A stretch of 64,000 nt of DNA from Alteromonas ponticola (GCF_012911815.1 NZ_JAATNW010000003.1:186001-250000), one strand, 5' to 3'; shown: positions 1-8,229, numbered from the stretch's first letter. Numbers and translations: made by a program. The notes: generated by a model not told the origin, from the letters alone.

Positions 1-1
1 A

Positions 2-106
2 ATCGACGGTTATGTGTTGGAAGCATCTAAAGGTTCGAAAGTTGGTGAGCACTTCTTTAAGGCAACATTGAGGATCGCCGACTCGCGTTTAATGATGAAC
101 GAGTAA
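2..106 (+). CDS. C-terminal end of an unidentified protein (cut by window edge)
   Basis: An open frame runs in from the left edge and ends at TAA 104-106, giving about 34 residues that begin IDGYVLEASKG and end RIADSRLMMNE. There is no start inside the window, so this is the tail of a gene or a remnant. I do not recognise the family. It is followed after two bases by another short ORF in a different frame, so the pair could be two coupled small genes or one frameshifted gene. Real coding status is uncertain. Confidence 0.3.
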   Translation: MDGYVLEASKGSKVGEHFFKATLRIADSRLMMNE

Positions 107-108
107 AG

Positions 109-237
109 ATGGGATATCCCGAGTTCCAGGAGCATGAATTTAAAGCCTTCTATGAATTTATTGATAAGTCAGGATTAGACTTTGAGTTTATTAGTTTTAG
201 CCTGTTACCTCATGAAGCTACAGTGCTGATCAAATAA
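109..237 (+). CDS. small hypothetical ORF, 42 aa
   Basis: ATG at 109 lies two bases after the preceding stop and has a GAG six bases upstream, which would suit translational coupling. The product starts MGYPEFQEHEFKAFYEF, is acidic and aromatic-rich, and has no signal peptide or membrane segment. I recognise no family. It may be the tail of a decayed gene whose front is the fragment at 2-106; the two are in different frames, so a single indel could join them. Confidence 0.25.
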   Translation: MGYPEFQEHEFKAFYEFIDKSGLDFEFISFSLLPHEATVLIK

Positions 238-343
238 CGGTTTAGCGTGAGCTCCACTAATGCAGGTGTTCACTGTCACATTAAGGACGCTTATCTAATT
301 CTTGAAAATATCTGATGTGGCAGGCTACTGGCGAGTCATCGGC

Positions 344-379
344 GGCAAAATGGCGTAGTCAAAATTTTGCTATTTTGCC
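344..379. promoter_or_regulatory. inverted repeat upstream of the XRE regulator (possible operator)
   Basis: GGCAAAATGGC (344-354) and GCTATTTTGCC (369-379) form an 11-bp inverted repeat with one mismatch (G-U in RNA) around a 14-base AT-rich centre. It ends 21 bases before the TTG start of the XRE-family gene. XRE regulators commonly repress their own promoters through such palindromes, so an autoregulatory operator is the likeliest reading. A transcript hairpin is the alternative. Confidence 0.4.
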
Positions 380-400
380 ATACTCCAGCCACCCGAAAAC

Positions 401-1129
401 TTGAATGTCCCGAATTTGGAAATAGCAAAAGACAAATTAATCGAGTTGAGAAAAGAACGAGGATGGTCACAGAACAGACTCGCCACAATCTCAGGGCTTG
501 GTGAAAGAACGGTTCAACGAATCGAAAAAGAAGGCGTTTGCTCGCTAGAATCGGTGCTGGCTCTAGCATCAGTCTTTGAACTTAGCCCGAAAGATTTGCA
601 AGTAATCAAAACAAGTGAAGATAAGCCGTTAAGTGATAACACCCACCCGATCAATTGGAGTGGGTTAATTGGCTTTCCAGTGTTAATGTTTTGCGCCTAT
701 TTAATCATCGATCTCACAGGGAAATACCCAAACTGGGAGCGCATTAGTTCCGCCCTGATTTTGGGACTGACTTTTGTCTTCGCCGGTATTTCTCACGGCG
801 CCAGGGAAATATACTCATGTTTAATTTCCACAACCTGGGTATTTCGAATTCCAGTCGTCGCGAAAAATATTAACGCCAAAATATCACTGGTAAAGTCTTT
901 ACATGAGTATGCCTGCATTGTTGGCATTGTAAGCTCAGCCGTGTGTGGCCTGACCATAATGATGCACACTGAAATCGATCCTGAGCATATGACAGACTAC
1001 CTCACTTATGCCCTCCGACCATTGTTTTATGCGATATTGTTTGCGGAGCTGTGGTTCCGACCTTTTAAACACAGATTGGAGTATATTCTGCAATTAAGCA
1101 CTACGACTGATAGAGAAAAAATAAAATAA
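401..1129 (+). CDS. XRE-family HTH regulator with C-terminal membrane domain
   Basis: 242 residues. Residues about 10-65 form a Cro/C1-type helix-turn-helix, with KLIELRKERGWSQNRLA followed by LGERTVQRIEKE. After a short linker there are about four hydrophobic segments (near residues 86-107, 117-136, 169-188 and 199-216), so the DNA-binding domain is tethered to the inner membrane. The only start that keeps the whole HTH is TTG at 401, without a clear ribosome-binding site. Its TAA stop overlaps the ATG of the next gene by one base, so the two are translationally coupled. Membrane-bound XRE proteins of this layout are known but mostly uncharacterised. The target and signal are unknown; an inverted repeat just upstream suggests autoregulation. 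Confidence 0.7.
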   Translation: MNVPNLEIAKDKLIELRKERGWSQNRLATISGLGERTVQRIEKEGVCSLESVLALASVFELSPKDLQVIKTSEDKPLSDNTHPINWSGLIGFPVLMFCAYLIIDLTGKYPNWERISSALILGLTFVFAGISHGAREIYSCLISTTWVFRIPVVAKNINAKISLVKSLHEYACIVGIVSSAVCGLTIMMHTEIDPEHMTDYLTYALRPLFYAILFAELWFRPFKHRLEYILQLSTTTDREKIK

Positions 1130-2151
1130 TGCGGTACTGTGGTGTCACCCTTTTTGTCTTTTTTCTGGCAACATTTTCTCGTTCAGCCTCAACTGAAGTT
1201 GCTCACACTAATTTAGTAAAACAAATCGAGCGAATAATTATCCAAGAGAATGCCAGAAGCGGATTTAATGGCGCTGTAGCTATCAAACTCTGGGATACTG
1301 GGATATTTTCTTATGAAATTGGCTATCAACAAAAAGGCAGGCCGTTAACTCCAAGTCACCTGTTTAGTAGTGGTTCGGTAGGTAAGGAGTTTACTACAGT
1401 GGCCATATTGAAATTAGCCAGGCAGGGCAAACTGAATCTGAATGACCCCGTGATTGACTATCTCCCGAATCTTCCACAGTGGGCGAAAAGGATAACCATT
1501 CACCATTTACTCTCACATACCTCAGGCTTACCAAAAATAAAATGGGCAACCAATATTTCTACCGCAGACGTGATGAGCCAGATTCTGGCCTTTAGCAAGC
1601 TGGAATTTGAACCCGGCTCGCAGTATTTGTATGGCAACATCAACGTCATGCTTAGAGCCAAAATAGTAGAAAAAGTAACTGGCATGCCGTTTGGTCAGTT
1701 TCTGAAAACGAACTTTTTTGCGCCTTTCGAAATGGTAAATACGGTTCAAATAGATAGCGTAGATGATAAAGTAGACAAGGTTATTGGTGACTTCCCCACG
1801 GCCATTAACGGCGTCACAATTTATACTACGCCTGCAGACCTGATCCGTTGGGAAGTAGCGTTATTAAATGGCGAAGCACTTGCTGGAAGTACTTTGTTAA
1901 GCATTCTTTCTCACCACCCGCTTTCCGATAAACATCTGGATTCTGAATATGATTTTGGACGGTTCACATTGAATGATGGAACGGTAGCTACGCTGGAGCA
2001 CGATGGCAGTAACCCTTCACACCACGTCCTGAAGTACTCACACATAGCCAGTCAATTCACTTTCGTCGCTATGTCCAGCGATGGTAACAAGCAAAACCTG
2101 TATACGTTGAGGGATAAAATACAAACGCTCGTAAACTCAGTCCATCGCTAA
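1129..2151 (+). CDS. beta-lactamase-fold serine hydrolase (PF00144-like), exported
   Basis: 340 residues with an N-terminal signal peptide (about 1-22). The class C beta-lactamase/DD-peptidase catalytic set is visible: S83-V-G-K86 (nucleophile and general base), Y168-G-N170 in the YxN position, and H291-D-G293 in the third-box position, so the enzyme should be active in the periplasm. The family (PF00144) includes AmpC, D-aminopeptidases, esterases and peptidoglycan-acting enzymes, and the substrate cannot be told from sequence. Its ATG overlaps the stop of the membrane-anchored XRE regulator (TAATG), which implies co-translation and a functional link, perhaps a sensor and effector pair for a cell-wall or peptide compound. 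Confidence 0.75.
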   Translation: MRYCGVTLFVFFLATFSRSASTEVAHTNLVKQIERIIIQENARSGFNGAVAIKLWDTGIFSYEIGYQQKGRPLTPSHLFSSGSVGKEFTTVAILKLARQGKLNLNDPVIDYLPNLPQWAKRITIHHLLSHTSGLPKIKWATNISTADVMSQILAFSKLEFEPGSQYLYGNINVMLRAKIVEKVTGMPFGQFLKTNFFAPFEMVNTVQIDSVDDKVDKVIGDFPTAINGVTIYTTPADLIRWEVALLNGEALAGSTLLSILSHHPLSDKHLDSEYDFGRFTLNDGTVATLEHDGSNPSHHVLKYSHIASQFTFVAMSSDGNKQNLYTLRDKIQTLVNSVHR

Positions 2152-2331
2152 CGTAAAGGAAGCAGGCTAAGTCTTGGTGGGATTTGTTTTGCATAAGCTA
2201 AGTTTACATCAGTGTAAATGAGCATCGCATGGGTGATAACCAAGTTATACTTATCACTTTGGCTAGCCGACATGCCAAAAATTAGTCTGCCTTATCATTA
2301 GCAAGTCCGGGTTGAGTAACACCCTGAAGCG
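2152..2331. other. intergenic region with two short palindromes
   Basis: No ORF of credible size. TTTACA (2203-2208) and TGTAAA (2213-2218) form a perfect palindrome with a four-base centre, and GTGATAA (2233-2239) with TTATCAC (2251-2257) forms another. Neither is followed by a T-run, so they look more like protein-binding sites or weak hairpins after the serine hydrolase gene than like a terminator. Confidence 0.3.
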
Positions 2332-2384
2332 GTATTTTACACATCCAATATGTGACATGAATTGTGTCGAAGTACTTTACACAT
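2332..2384 (+). promoter_or_regulatory. paired direct repeats upstream of the PEP-CTERM gene (candidate activator sites)
   Basis: GTATTTTACACAT (2332-2344) and GTACTTTACACAT (2372-2384) match at 12 of 13 positions and start exactly 40 bases apart, close to four helical turns, so they lie on the same DNA face. They sit about 60 and 100 bases upstream of a sigma-54-like promoter, the usual place for enhancer-binding protein sites. Binding by a PrsR-type regulator is an inference. Confidence 0.45.
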
Positions 2385-2441
2385 TGAACACAAACCAACC
2401 AGATAAATAATTAACTTACTAATTTTAAGAGCTTTTTGTTA

Positions 2442-2458
2442 ACGGCCTGAAAATTGCG
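2442..2458 (+). promoter_or_regulatory. sigma-54-like promoter of the PEP-CTERM gene
   Basis: GG at 2444-2445 and GC at 2456-2457 have the obligatory ten-base spacing, within ACGGCCTGAAAATTGCG; the -12 part matches the TTGC consensus well and the -24 part matches partly. It lies about 150 bases before the ATG. PEP-CTERM genes in other proteobacteria have been linked to RpoN and the PrsK/PrsR pair, which makes this reading attractive. Confidence 0.45.
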
Positions 2459-2608
2459 TATAAAAACATCAATGCAATTCGAAGTGACCACCTCTAAACC
2501 GGCGAGTGACTGCTGGATTGGATAACCACTAGCAGTGCAACATTGCAGTTCATTGTTTTCACTGCTTATTTTAGAAGTTAATAAAAACTATAAAATCAGG
2601 AAGTTAAA

Positions 2609-3406
2609 ATGAAGAATAAATCAGAGAAGTTGATTAAACATAAGTTATTAAGCTTACTTATTTTCTATGCTGCATTAGTCTCAGGCAGTGCTCATGCCAA
2701 TGTTATCTATTCAACCGGGTTTGAATCGCCCGCGTTTTCTGTAGGTGATATTGAGGGCCAACAGGGGTGGCAAGTTTATGGCGATGAAACAGGTGAAGCC
2801 GTTATTCAAAACGCTGAGTCTTCGTCAGGTACCCAAGCGTTGGAACTTGACATGGCAGGTACCCTTGAAGATGATTATTTTGAAACCTATTTACCAGTAG
2901 GTATTGAATTGGATGGTGGTATTTTTACGCTCACCGCTGATTTTATGAGAGTAGGTACAGTGCCGGACTATGCAGGTATCTCACTGTGGGGGGACACCGG
3001 GTTTCTTGGTCAGATTTTAGCATTGAATGATAACGCGCTAGGCAGTTCCAGCGGTGTTCAGTTAGGTAACAATGACACTAATGGCGAGGTTCTCACCTTT
3101 ACCGAATCTGTATGGCACACATTCAGTTTGGAGTTAGATTTTGACGCCATGTTGCTTTCTGGCTGGGTTGATGGCAATTCACTAGGGCAATTAGCGATTA
3201 ATCCTTCGGCAGGTGCACCAACAGTGATTGAAGATATCGTATTATTTTCGTTTTCAAGTGATGAAGATCAAAGCGTATTTTTCGATAATATTACCGCTAC
3301 CTATTCCGAGAGCGATAGCCAGATATCTGTTCCTGAACCTCAGACGTTCGCAATAGTTATGTTGGGTATGATTTGTCTGCTTTCAAGACAAAGGCAACAA
3401 GTTTAA
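2609..3406 (+). CDS. PEP-CTERM sorting-domain protein
   Basis: 265 residues. There is an N-terminal signal peptide (to about residue 30, ending SGSAHA). The C-terminus carries the exosortase sorting signal: VPEP, a hydrophobic helix (about 245-258) and a basic end (SRQRQQV). The middle is a beta-rich domain of the kind seen in lectin-like surface proteins (FESPAF near the front, FFDNITATY at the end). Such proteins are exported, cleaved by EpsH-type exosortase and anchored or released with exopolysaccharide. No exosortase gene lies in the window. A good SD (AGGAAG) precedes the ATG. The long upstream region carries a sigma-54-like promoter and paired repeats. The exact function is unknown. 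Confidence 0.8.
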   Translation: MKNKSEKLIKHKLLSLLIFYAALVSGSAHANVIYSTGFESPAFSVGDIEGQQGWQVYGDETGEAVIQNAESSSGTQALELDMAGTLEDDYFETYLPVGIELDGGIFTLTADFMRVGTVPDYAGISLWGDTGFLGQILALNDNALGSSSGVQLGNNDTNGEVLTFTESVWHTFSLELDFDAMLLSGWVDGNSLGQLAINPSAGAPTVIEDIVLFSFSSDEDQSVFFDNITATYSESDSQISVPEPQTFAIVMLGMICLLSRQRQQV

Positions 3407-3431
3407 CGCATTTATGTATAATGTAAATGCG
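3407..3431 (+). terminator. hairpin directly after the PEP-CTERM gene
   Basis: CGCATTTA (3407-3414) pairs perfectly with TAAATGCG (3424-3431) across a nine-base loop, starting at the base after the stop codon. There is no T-run, so it may stabilise the 3' end rather than terminate. Confidence 0.4.
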
Positions 3432-3462
3432 CCTAAATTGCCTGCTTGATATGTTAAATCCG

Positions 3463-3486
3463 TTGCGGTGAATTTCGCCGCAATTT
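3463..3486 (+). terminator. GC-rich hairpin terminator candidate
   Basis: TTGCGGTGA (3463-3471) pairs with TCGCCGCAA (3475-3483, one G-U) and is followed by a short TTT. It is the stronger of two hairpins after the PEP-CTERM gene. Confidence 0.5.
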
Positions 3487-3669
3487 GCTTACCGCTTTGC
3501 AGAAAGAGAGTCTTGAAGACGTTAACAGCTAGGTCAATTTTACTTAATCAGATTTTACTCTGGTTACATGGATTACTCTTCCCTGCTTTAGATCATAAAA
3601 AGCAGACAAAACGATCCCTATCCTTAGTTTCATTCGTTTAAACCCTGTTGTAATAACTTCGGTATATTT

Positions 3670-4254
3670 ATGTTTTCAAATAACCACACGCTTGCATTGG
3701 CACGTGCATTTTTAGTTGTTTTCATTTCATCTGGATTATTGATCGGCTGTGCGTCCAACAAACCAGAAGTGAATATGGTTGACGAGGAAAACTTCAAAAG
3801 CATTAACACTTTTTTTGTTCAACCCCCGCTCAATCCCGTCAATGTGCCCGTTGAAAACCACGTAGTGTCTTCAATCTCAAGCATTCTGCTTAGCAAGGGG
3901 TTATCACCTGCTAGCAAAGATAATGCAGATATTGAAGTGACATTCTTTCCCTCATCTGCCATTAAAGACAATGGCAAATCCATGAGTATTGGACTGGGTA
4001 CAGGCGTATTCGGACGCTCCAGCGCGATATCACTGGGTAGCATTTTTAACATTCCTGTGGGGGAACAGGTTACACAGTATCAGAATCTGCAAATTGATAT
4101 CATCCAAAATGGTGAATTTATTTACAGTGCAGCTGGCAGCACTGAGCTGGAAGCAAAGGATAGTATTACGATCCAAAAAGAACTGACCAATCTGGTGCAT
4201 GAATTATTGCGACCTTATCCGGCGAAGTCAGTCGCACCAGCCGAAACTAATTAA
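3670..4254 (+). CDS. DUF4136-like lipoprotein
   Basis: 194 residues with a lipoprotein signal ending LLIGC (Cys about residue 27). The body resembles the DUF4136 family: a short beta strand after the lipobox (FKSINTFFVQPP), a conserved amphipathic helix (VVSSISSILLSKGLSPA), then ADIEVTFFPS and a Gly/Ser-rich stretch. Members are small envelope lipoproteins of unknown role. The residues after the lipid Cys (ASNK) do not argue for inner-membrane retention, so outer-membrane location is likely. It appears to be a single-gene unit. It is not related to the glyoxalase downstream except by direction. Confidence 0.6.
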   Translation: MFSNNHTLALARAFLVVFISSGLLIGCASNKPEVNMVDEENFKSINTFFVQPPLNPVNVPVENHVVSSISSILLSKGLSPASKDNADIEVTFFPSSAIKDNGKSMSIGLGTGVFGRSSAISLGSIFNIPVGEQVTQYQNLQIDIIQNGEFIYSAAGSTELEAKDSITIQKELTNLVHELLRPYPAKSVAPAETN

Positions 4255-4338
4255 AGAGTGAAAAATCAAAGTCAGGATTGCAAACCGGATGTTACCCCCA
4301 ACATCAGTAGGTCGAGCCATCGTTAAAGAGGATTAATC

Positions 4339-4866
4339 ATGACCCGTCATTTTGAAAAAGCAGAAGGCCTGTGCGAACAACGAGACCCAGCTACACTGGG
4401 CTTTGTCTTTAACCAAACCATGCTGAGAATCGCTGACCCGGTCCGCTCCCTGGACTTTTACACCCGGATAATGGGCATGACATTGTTAAGAAAACTGGAG
4501 TTCCCAGAAATGGAGTTTACGCTTTATTTCTTAACAGCAGGCGATGATTTTTCCGATATCAGTGCCAACAACAAAGAGCGAACAGCGCAAACCTTCGGTC
4601 GTCCGGCAATGTTGGAGTTAACCCATAATTGGGGTGACAGCGCAGCGACTACCACTTATCACAATGGCAACAGCGAGCCCAGAGGATTTGGACATATCGG
4701 CTTTCACGTGCCAGACCTGGAAGGTGCTTGCCAGCGCTTTGAGGACTTAGGCGTTGCGTTCCAAAAGCGCTTGCAGGATGGCAAAATGAATAACCTGGCG
4801 TTTATTAAAGATCCTGACGGATACTGGATTGAAATCTTTGATGCCAATCGTATGGCGGGATCGTAG
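4339..4866 (+). CDS. gloA: lactoylglutathione lyase (glyoxalase I)
   Basis: 175 residues, cytosolic. It isomerises the hemithioacetal of methylglyoxal and glutathione to S-lactoylglutathione, the first step of methylglyoxal detoxification. The four metal ligands of the family are visible: Q26 in FNQTML, E93 in MLELTHNWG, H119 in GFGHIGFHV and E165 in YWIEIFD. The length fits the longer form of the enzyme (about 175 residues, as in pseudomonads) rather than the 135-residue E. coli form. GAGGATT precedes the ATG at good spacing. Metal preference (zinc or nickel) cannot be decided by eye, though the longer form is often zinc-dependent. Glutathione for this pathway would come from gshA further along the window. 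Confidence 0.9.
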   Translation: MTRHFEKAEGLCEQRDPATLGFVFNQTMLRIADPVRSLDFYTRIMGMTLLRKLEFPEMEFTLYFLTAGDDFSDISANNKERTAQTFGRPAMLELTHNWGDSAATTTYHNGNSEPRGFGHIGFHVPDLEGACQRFEDLGVAFQKRLQDGKMNNLAFIKDPDGYWIEIFDANRMAGS

Positions 4867-4901
4867 GTCGCCCACCCGTCTATGCGTCGATATCACGACT
4901 C

Positions 4902-4928
4902 GCCATACTGGTGCATCATCAGTATGGC
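4902..4928 (+). terminator. hairpin after gloA
   Basis: GCCATACTG (4902-4910) and CAGTATGGC (4920-4928) are perfect nine-base arms around a nine-base loop. There is no T-run, so termination is possible but unproven. Confidence 0.4.
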
Positions 4929-5047
4929 CTAATGTGCAGTTGTCTCAGCTTAACCAACTTTAATTTAAACCTACTGGGCAGGTTCCAGAATGCATGACAA
5001 TATTGCGTAAAATGCTAATATAATACTCTTCTCAAGCCGTTGATTAG

Positions 5048-6118
5048 TTGTTCTTGGAGCTACAGTCTTTGTTCAAACACCCTTCTATCAAAAGCTACTT
5101 TGATGCTGAAATCGCAAAAACTGAAACCGATTCTGCTTTCGCAAGAGGGCTCAGCTACGCGGGCCATTCTCTTATGGTTCCGGAAAAATTCAGCTATCAG
5201 GTTCTGCCCCACTTTAATGATCGGTTTGTGCTGTTCAACCAGAGTGACAAGTATGATCTGGTATCGAATGTGTGTTTACACCGCCAGGCTAAACTATTGG
5301 AAGGCAGCGGCAGAACCAGAAGTATCGTGTGCAAACTGCATTGCTGGGGATATGACAACCTGGGCGCATTGAAAGGTGCGCCGCACTTTGAAAGTAAACC
5401 TGAGGGTAAGCTTAAAACTGAAACGCTCAACAAATGGAACGGAATGTTGTTTCGCGGTCGTGTACCCGATATGGATTTAGCGGCACTCGGGTTAACCTCC
5501 TATATTAACTTTGATGACTATTTCTTCGCTGGGCTTGAAACCACACAGTACAACTTTAACTGGAAAACTTTCGTTGAAATTTATTTGGAAAACTATCACG
5601 TTTTTTCGATGCACCCTGGCCTCAGGCAATTTGTTAAGCCTAACGACTTAGAGTGGGACTTTGGCAAGGACTATTCGGTGCAAAAAGTGGGCTTAGGTGA
5701 AGATTTACTCAAAGCAACTACACCCCATTATCGTCACTTTCAGGATGCGCTGGTTGAGCGTTTTGGCGACAACCTGCCAAGATATGGCGCCATCTGGTGC
5801 TATATCTATCCCAATATCATGATCGAATGGTATCCCGAAGTACTGGTTGTCAGCACCATTTATCCCAATGGGCCAAGACACTGTACCAATCACGTGGAAT
5901 TTTATTACCCTAACGTGTTTCATGCGAAAGTGCCGGGTTATTTCGAAGCGGAGAAAAAAGCCTACATGGAAACTGCTTTCGAAGACGAGGAAGCCTGCTT
6001 AATTTTAGAACGAGGTAGAGAGGCGTTGTATCTGTCCGGTGAAGAGGAGCACGGGCCGGTAGATTCATTTTTGGAGGCGGGTGTAGCTAAGTTTTATGAA
6101 TTTTTATCTTCACCATAA
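5048..6118 (+). CDS. Rieske-type ring-hydroxylating oxygenase, alpha-subunit-like
   Basis: 356 residues. The N-terminal Rieske [2Fe-2S] domain is complete: C76-L-H78 and C95-K-L-H98. The C-terminal catalytic domain shows the mononuclear iron site as E181-N-Y-H184-x4-H189; the third acidic ligand lies later and was not pinned. This is the architecture of aromatic-ring dioxygenases and of Rieske monooxygenases acting on quaternary amines or sterols. No reductase, ferredoxin or beta subunit gene is adjacent, so electrons must come from elsewhere and the substrate is unknown. The start is the TTG at 5048, with weak SD support; a later ATG (residue 43) would cut into the fold before the Rieske domain. 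It reads as a stand-alone gene. Confidence 0.75.
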   Translation: MFLELQSLFKHPSIKSYFDAEIAKTETDSAFARGLSYAGHSLMVPEKFSYQVLPHFNDRFVLFNQSDKYDLVSNVCLHRQAKLLEGSGRTRSIVCKLHCWGYDNLGALKGAPHFESKPEGKLKTETLNKWNGMLFRGRVPDMDLAALGLTSYINFDDYFFAGLETTQYNFNWKTFVEIYLENYHVFSMHPGLRQFVKPNDLEWDFGKDYSVQKVGLGEDLLKATTPHYRHFQDALVERFGDNLPRYGAIWCYIYPNIMIEWYPEVLVVSTIYPNGPRHCTNHVEFYYPNVFHAKVPGYFEAEKKAYMETAFEDEEACLILERGREALYLSGEEEHGPVDSFLEAGVAKFYEFLSSP

Positions 6119-6282
6119 ACCATTTATTTAAATCCATGGGCCAGTTGCAATGGGGCACAACATCATTGAATATGCGGGTGATTCAGCTGAACAGTTGGAT
6201 TAGATCGCTTGTGCACCTTGTCGGATCTTAATGCGACGGCAAATATACGCATCGATGCCGTTTAAAACATTAAGGAATGACT

Positions 6283-7257
6283 ATGCTATCCCGCTATATC
6301 CCAATACTGATCCTGGCGACCTTATCCAAACACGTCTTCGCCTTCGATGTCATCGCTCATCGCGGTGCTTCAGGGTACTTACCTGAGCACACGCTTGCTG
6401 CAACTACATTGGCGCATGCTCAGCTGCCCGCTTATATTGAACAGGATGTCGTTCTGACAAAAGATAACATTGCGGTTGTTTTACATGATATTCATCTAGA
6501 TACCGTTACCGATGTTGCAGAAAAATTTCCTGAGAGAGCAAGAAAAGACGGTCGTTACTATGTGATCGATTTTACCCTGGCTGAAATAAAAACGCTGGTT
6601 GTTCACGAGCGCACCACCCAGGCAGGTGAGCAAGTCTTCCCTAAACGATATCAAGGTTCACAGGCTCAATTCAGTATCGCCACACTGGCGGAACATTTAG
6701 AGTTAATTACCCAGCTTAATCGTCAGCTGGGTGCCTCTATTGGTGTTTACCCAGAAATTAAGGCCCCTGCCTGGCACCGCAAGCAAGGCAAAGATATCAG
6801 CGCTATCGCATTGGGTGTGTTAGAAACCTATGGTTATCTGAAAAAAGACAGTCAAATTATTTTGCAATGTTTCGATTTTAAAGAGATAACCCGCTTACGT
6901 GATGAATTAGGCTATAAAGGCCAGTTGGTTCAACTAATAGGGAGTAACAACAGCCATTTGCTAGACACAACGTCGTCGATAAAAGAACTTGCGACTGTGG
7001 TGAACGGCATTGGCCCTTCATTTAATCAATTGTTGGATAAGGCCGCGTTAAGCAAAGGTCAGCTTAAACCCCAAACGTGGGTCACACAGGCGCAACATGC
7101 GGGATTGCTCATTCACCCTTACACACTGCGAGCCGACCAGCTTCCGCCTGGCATGACACTCAACGAAGCGGTTACTGCTTTACACATACTCGATGTGGAC
7201 GGGGTGTTTACTGATCATGTGCCGCCGGTGAAAACCGCAATAAACCAGCTGAGGTAG
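6283..7257 (+). CDS. glpQ: periplasmic glycerophosphodiester phosphodiesterase
   Basis: 324 residues from the chosen start. It hydrolyses glycerophosphodiesters to glycerol-3-phosphate and an alcohol in the periplasm. There is an N-terminal signal peptide (ILATLSKHVFA). The GDPD catalytic signature starts right after it: VIAHRGASGYLPEHT (HRG with the downstream Glu), then IEQDVVLTKD and VVLHD, with the metal ligand Glu in VYPEIK. I place the start at ATG 6283 rather than 6277, because AAGGA (6272-6276) is seven bases from the former and touches the latter. No GlpT or other glp gene is next to it. A strong bidirectional terminator follows and separates it from convergent motY. Confidence 0.88.
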   Translation: MLSRYIPILILATLSKHVFAFDVIAHRGASGYLPEHTLAATTLAHAQLPAYIEQDVVLTKDNIAVVLHDIHLDTVTDVAEKFPERARKDGRYYVIDFTLAEIKTLVVHERTTQAGEQVFPKRYQGSQAQFSIATLAEHLELITQLNRQLGASIGVYPEIKAPAWHRKQGKDISAIALGVLETYGYLKKDSQIILQCFDFKEITRLRDELGYKGQLVQLIGSNNSHLLDTTSSIKELATVVNGIGPSFNQLLDKAALSKGQLKPQTWVTQAQHAGLLIHPYTLRADQLPPGMTLNEAVTALHILDVDGVFTDHVPPVKTAINQLR

Positions 7258-7267
7258 CGGAATATCA

Positions 7268-7294
7268 AAAAATGGCGCCTTGCGCGCCATTTTT
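7268..7294. terminator. bidirectional terminator between glpQ and motY
   Basis: AAAAATGGCGC (7268-7278) pairs perfectly with GCGCCATTTTT (7284-7294), giving T-runs in both directions between two convergent genes. Confidence 0.85.
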
Positions 7295-7329
7295 GTCATA
7301 TTGCAATAAGTCAAAGAAGCAGTAATAAA

Positions 7330-8193
7330 TTACGATTTGGTTAACTGCACCACCACTCTGCGGTTCATGGCGCGCGACGATGCGTTATCATTCGGTGCAA
7401 TATGATGCTTTTCGCCGTGTCCGGTAATCTCGATTCGCTCACCATCCACACCCAACGCGGTGAGATAATTTTTCACTTCATTTGCACGTCGGATTGAAAG
7501 CTGCTCGTTATTCCAGCGACCACCATAACTGTCGGTATAACCATCTAACAACACTAACTCCAGGTTGCTGTCTTCTTTTAAATATTCTCCAATCATGCTC
7601 AATCGCTTTTGAGAATACTTGGTCAGGTCTGTACTATTTTTTTCGTAGCTAAGCACGGTGTAAGCGATATCATCAAAACTATACGGCAACAAGTTAGAGA
7701 CACATTGAACGAATTGACGGTATGCAGAAGTAAAATTGCTGGCATTCAACGAGACTGAGACTTTGTCATAAGCGTTATACCAGTCTTGATAGTAAATGGT
7801 TGGCCAGTAGCCTTTCTCAAGTTCACTCAACATTGTCCATGCCGCTTGTTCAGGAAGATCACCCGAATATTGAGTACGCAGTTGCATGTCAGCAATGATT
7901 TTTGGTGCCTGGCCAGGCATCCACTTGGGAGGGATAGAATACACTGCCGCCACATCAAACTTTTTAGGCAGCAAATACATGTCCATTTCAAATTCCATGT
8001 TCAACTGCTTGGATGCCAGGCTGGTAAAGAGCGCATCACCGTAACCGGGAACAGTGTGGTTTAACGTACATTCGAGTCGGTTAGTTGTTTGCATTAGCCA
8101 GCTTGAGTCTTCTACTGCCGCAGCATACTGACGCATAGCGGCGTTAGTGGCACCGCTGACTATTACGAATAGGGCAAAAGCAAATCGAATCAT
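7330..8193 (-). CDS. motY: sodium-type flagellar motor protein MotY
   Basis: 287 residues. It forms the T-ring of the Na+-driven polar flagellar motor with MotX, at the peptidoglycan-facing periplasmic side. A signal peptide (to about residue 19) leads into the MotY N-terminal domain (RQYAAAVEDSSW, ECTLNHTVPGYGDALF, then ASKQLNMEF), followed by an OmpA-like peptidoglycan-binding domain (about 165-285) with LLDGYTDSYG and LSIRRANEVKNYL. The divergent partner is rnt, the same arrangement as in Vibrio, which supports the name over generic OmpA-family protein. A very good sigma-28 promoter lies 37 bases upstream, as expected for a late flagellar gene. No other flagellar gene is in the window, which is usual for motY. 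Confidence 0.88.
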   Translation of the reverse strand: MIRFAFALFVIVSGATNAAMRQYAAAVEDSSWLMQTTNRLECTLNHTVPGYGDALFTSLASKQLNMEFEMDMYLLPKKFDVAAVYSIPPKWMPGQAPKIIADMQLRTQYSGDLPEQAAWTMLSELEKGYWPTIYYQDWYNAYDKVSVSLNASNFTSAYRQFVQCVSNLLPYSFDDIAYTVLSYEKNSTDLTKYSQKRLSMIGEYLKEDSNLELVLLDGYTDSYGGRWNNEQLSIRRANEVKNYLTALGVDGERIEITGHGEKHHIAPNDNASSRAMNRRVVVQLTKS

Positions 8194-8229
8194 GGGAAAA
8201 TTTTATTACACCGTCTTGTTCTATTTATC

